Part shown: positions 5,184 to 5,748 of the stretch, in pieces
Layout: every line of letters starts with the position of its first letter
Numbering within the stretch: the stretch's first letter is position 1
Source: Oscillospiraceae bacterium
GTDB lineage: Bacteria; Bacillota_A; Clostridia; Oscillospirales; Oscillospiraceae
DNA length: 5,748 nucleotides
Direction: 5' to 3'
Assembly (NCBI GenBank): GCA_031265965.1
Contig: JAISBX010000137.1
Coordinates: 1 to 5,748 of the forward strand
Notes under the pieces: generated by a model
The model's database searches: none
The model's input: only the letters and a program-made list of their open reading frames with translations
What the model was told of the DNA's origin: nothing
Translations under genes and position numbers: made by a program

Positions 5184-5748
5184 TCAATTTTGCGTAAGCG
5201 CGAGCATGACGTTTGTGCGGCCCAGCCGCCAGAGCGCTATGGCGCCGCCCAGCGAAAAGCACACGGAAAACAGCAGAAACACTTGTGCGCCCACGCCAAT
5301 GCCGCCAATGCCGGCAGCCGCCGATATGAGCACGCCGATCAGGCTGCCGCCCAGCGTGAGCGCGGCTATCTCGGCGAAATACAGCGCCATGCTCTTGCCC
5401 TTGCCCAATCCCAAAAGGCGGAACACGGCGTATTCCTCGCTTCTGGTCTGTATCATCAGGTACGATACAAAATACCCTATGGCCGCGAGCGCCGCCGCCA
5501 GCAGCGGCAGGAACCCGCGCAGCAGCGACAGCGATTCTTGCAGCCGCGTGGCCGCGCTGATGAATGTCGCGTCGTTGAGCATGAGCGCGGTCCCTTGATT
5601 CGCCGCGACCGCAAGGGCGACATCGGAGGAGGACGATACACTTCTTAGGTTGAGCCTCGCCATATCCTCTTTGAATCCGTTGAGGAGGGCGGCATCGCGC
5701 ACATCAAAAGACGCCGACGATGTGTAGAATGCGATGCCATGCCTATGG
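5184..5748 (-). CDS. FtsX-type ABC transporter permease, C-terminal part (5' end outside window)
   Basis: The frame is open from the window edge (reading HRHGIAFYTSSASFD before a GTG at 5702), so this is the last 187 residues of a longer protein and the GTG is not the start. Residues 1-70 of the fragment look like the end of an extracytoplasmic domain. Three membrane segments follow at about 78-99, 124-149 and 152-175. Between the first two lies the coupling helix motif RSEEYAVFRLLGLGKGK with a Glu in the next segment (FAE), typical of the FtsX/MacB-type (DUF214) permease fold. Such permeases work with an ATPase in lipoprotein or antimicrobial export, peptide sensing or cell-wall hydrolase control; which applies cannot be told without the missing part and the ATPase gene. 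It ends ALTQN with a 67-base gap to hemW that contains the hemW promoter and no clear terminator. Confidence 0.85.
   Translation of the reverse strand, partial: HRHGIAFYTSSASFDVRDAALLNGFKEDMARLNLRSVSSSSDVALAVAANQGTALMLNDATFISAATRLQESLSLLRGFLPLLAAALAAIGYFVSYLMIQTRSEEYAVFRLLGLGKGKSMALYFAEIAALTLGGSLIGVLISAAAGIGGIGVGAQVFLLFSVCFSLGGAIALWRLGRTNVMLALTQN

Overview
The window reads as an ordinary chromosomal segment of a GC-rich, low-redundancy member of the Bacillota (Clostridia-like). That placement is inferred from gene content: a YqeG-type HAD phosphatase next to an M24 peptidase, a SleL/YaaH-like GH18 fold, a secreted protein with a stalk domain, and HemW. Isoleucine is mostly written ATA even though the DNA is clearly GC-rich, which fits some GC-rich Clostridia lineages better than Actinobacteria. 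I cannot name a genus. Coding density is very high: seven genes fill almost everything, the three intergenic gaps are 30, 23 and 67 bases, and there is no gene-free stretch over 300 bases. I see no tRNA, rRNA, CRISPR array, insertion sequence or phage gene.

Layout. Bases 1-362 (+) carry the 3' end of hisS (anticodon-binding domain of histidyl-tRNA synthetase). It converges on, and overlaps by 46 bases, a minus-strand gene (317-1081) for a divergent GH18-fold protein whose catalytic acidic motif is altered. Thirty bases further on, a plus-strand operon starts: yqeG (1112-1612), an M24 Xaa-Pro aminopeptidase-like gene (1627-2715) and a secreted glycerophosphodiester phosphodiesterase with a C-terminal stalk-like domain (2712-3842, ATGA overlap). 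This operon converges, with 23 bases between, on hemW (3866-5116, minus). Upstream of hemW lies the C-terminal half of an FtsX-type ABC transporter permease (5184 to beyond 5748, minus).

Functionally this is a mix of translation (hisS), housekeeping peptide turnover and phosphatase activity (M24, YqeG), heme/radical-SAM metabolism (hemW) and envelope functions (GDPD, permease). The operon from yqeG to GDPD looks co-transcribed and the last two genes look translationally coupled; the other genes look like separate units.

The most notable signals are: a well-formed sigma-A-type promoter whose -10 box sits exactly 7 bases before the hemW ATG, with no Shine-Dalgarno, predicting a leaderless mRNA; the same -10-to-ATG distance, with a poorer promoter, at the GH18-like gene; the GH18-like protein with swapped/lost catalytic acids; and the GDPD-stalk fusion in the slot after the M24 peptidase. 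I did not find a convincing new multi-gene system.
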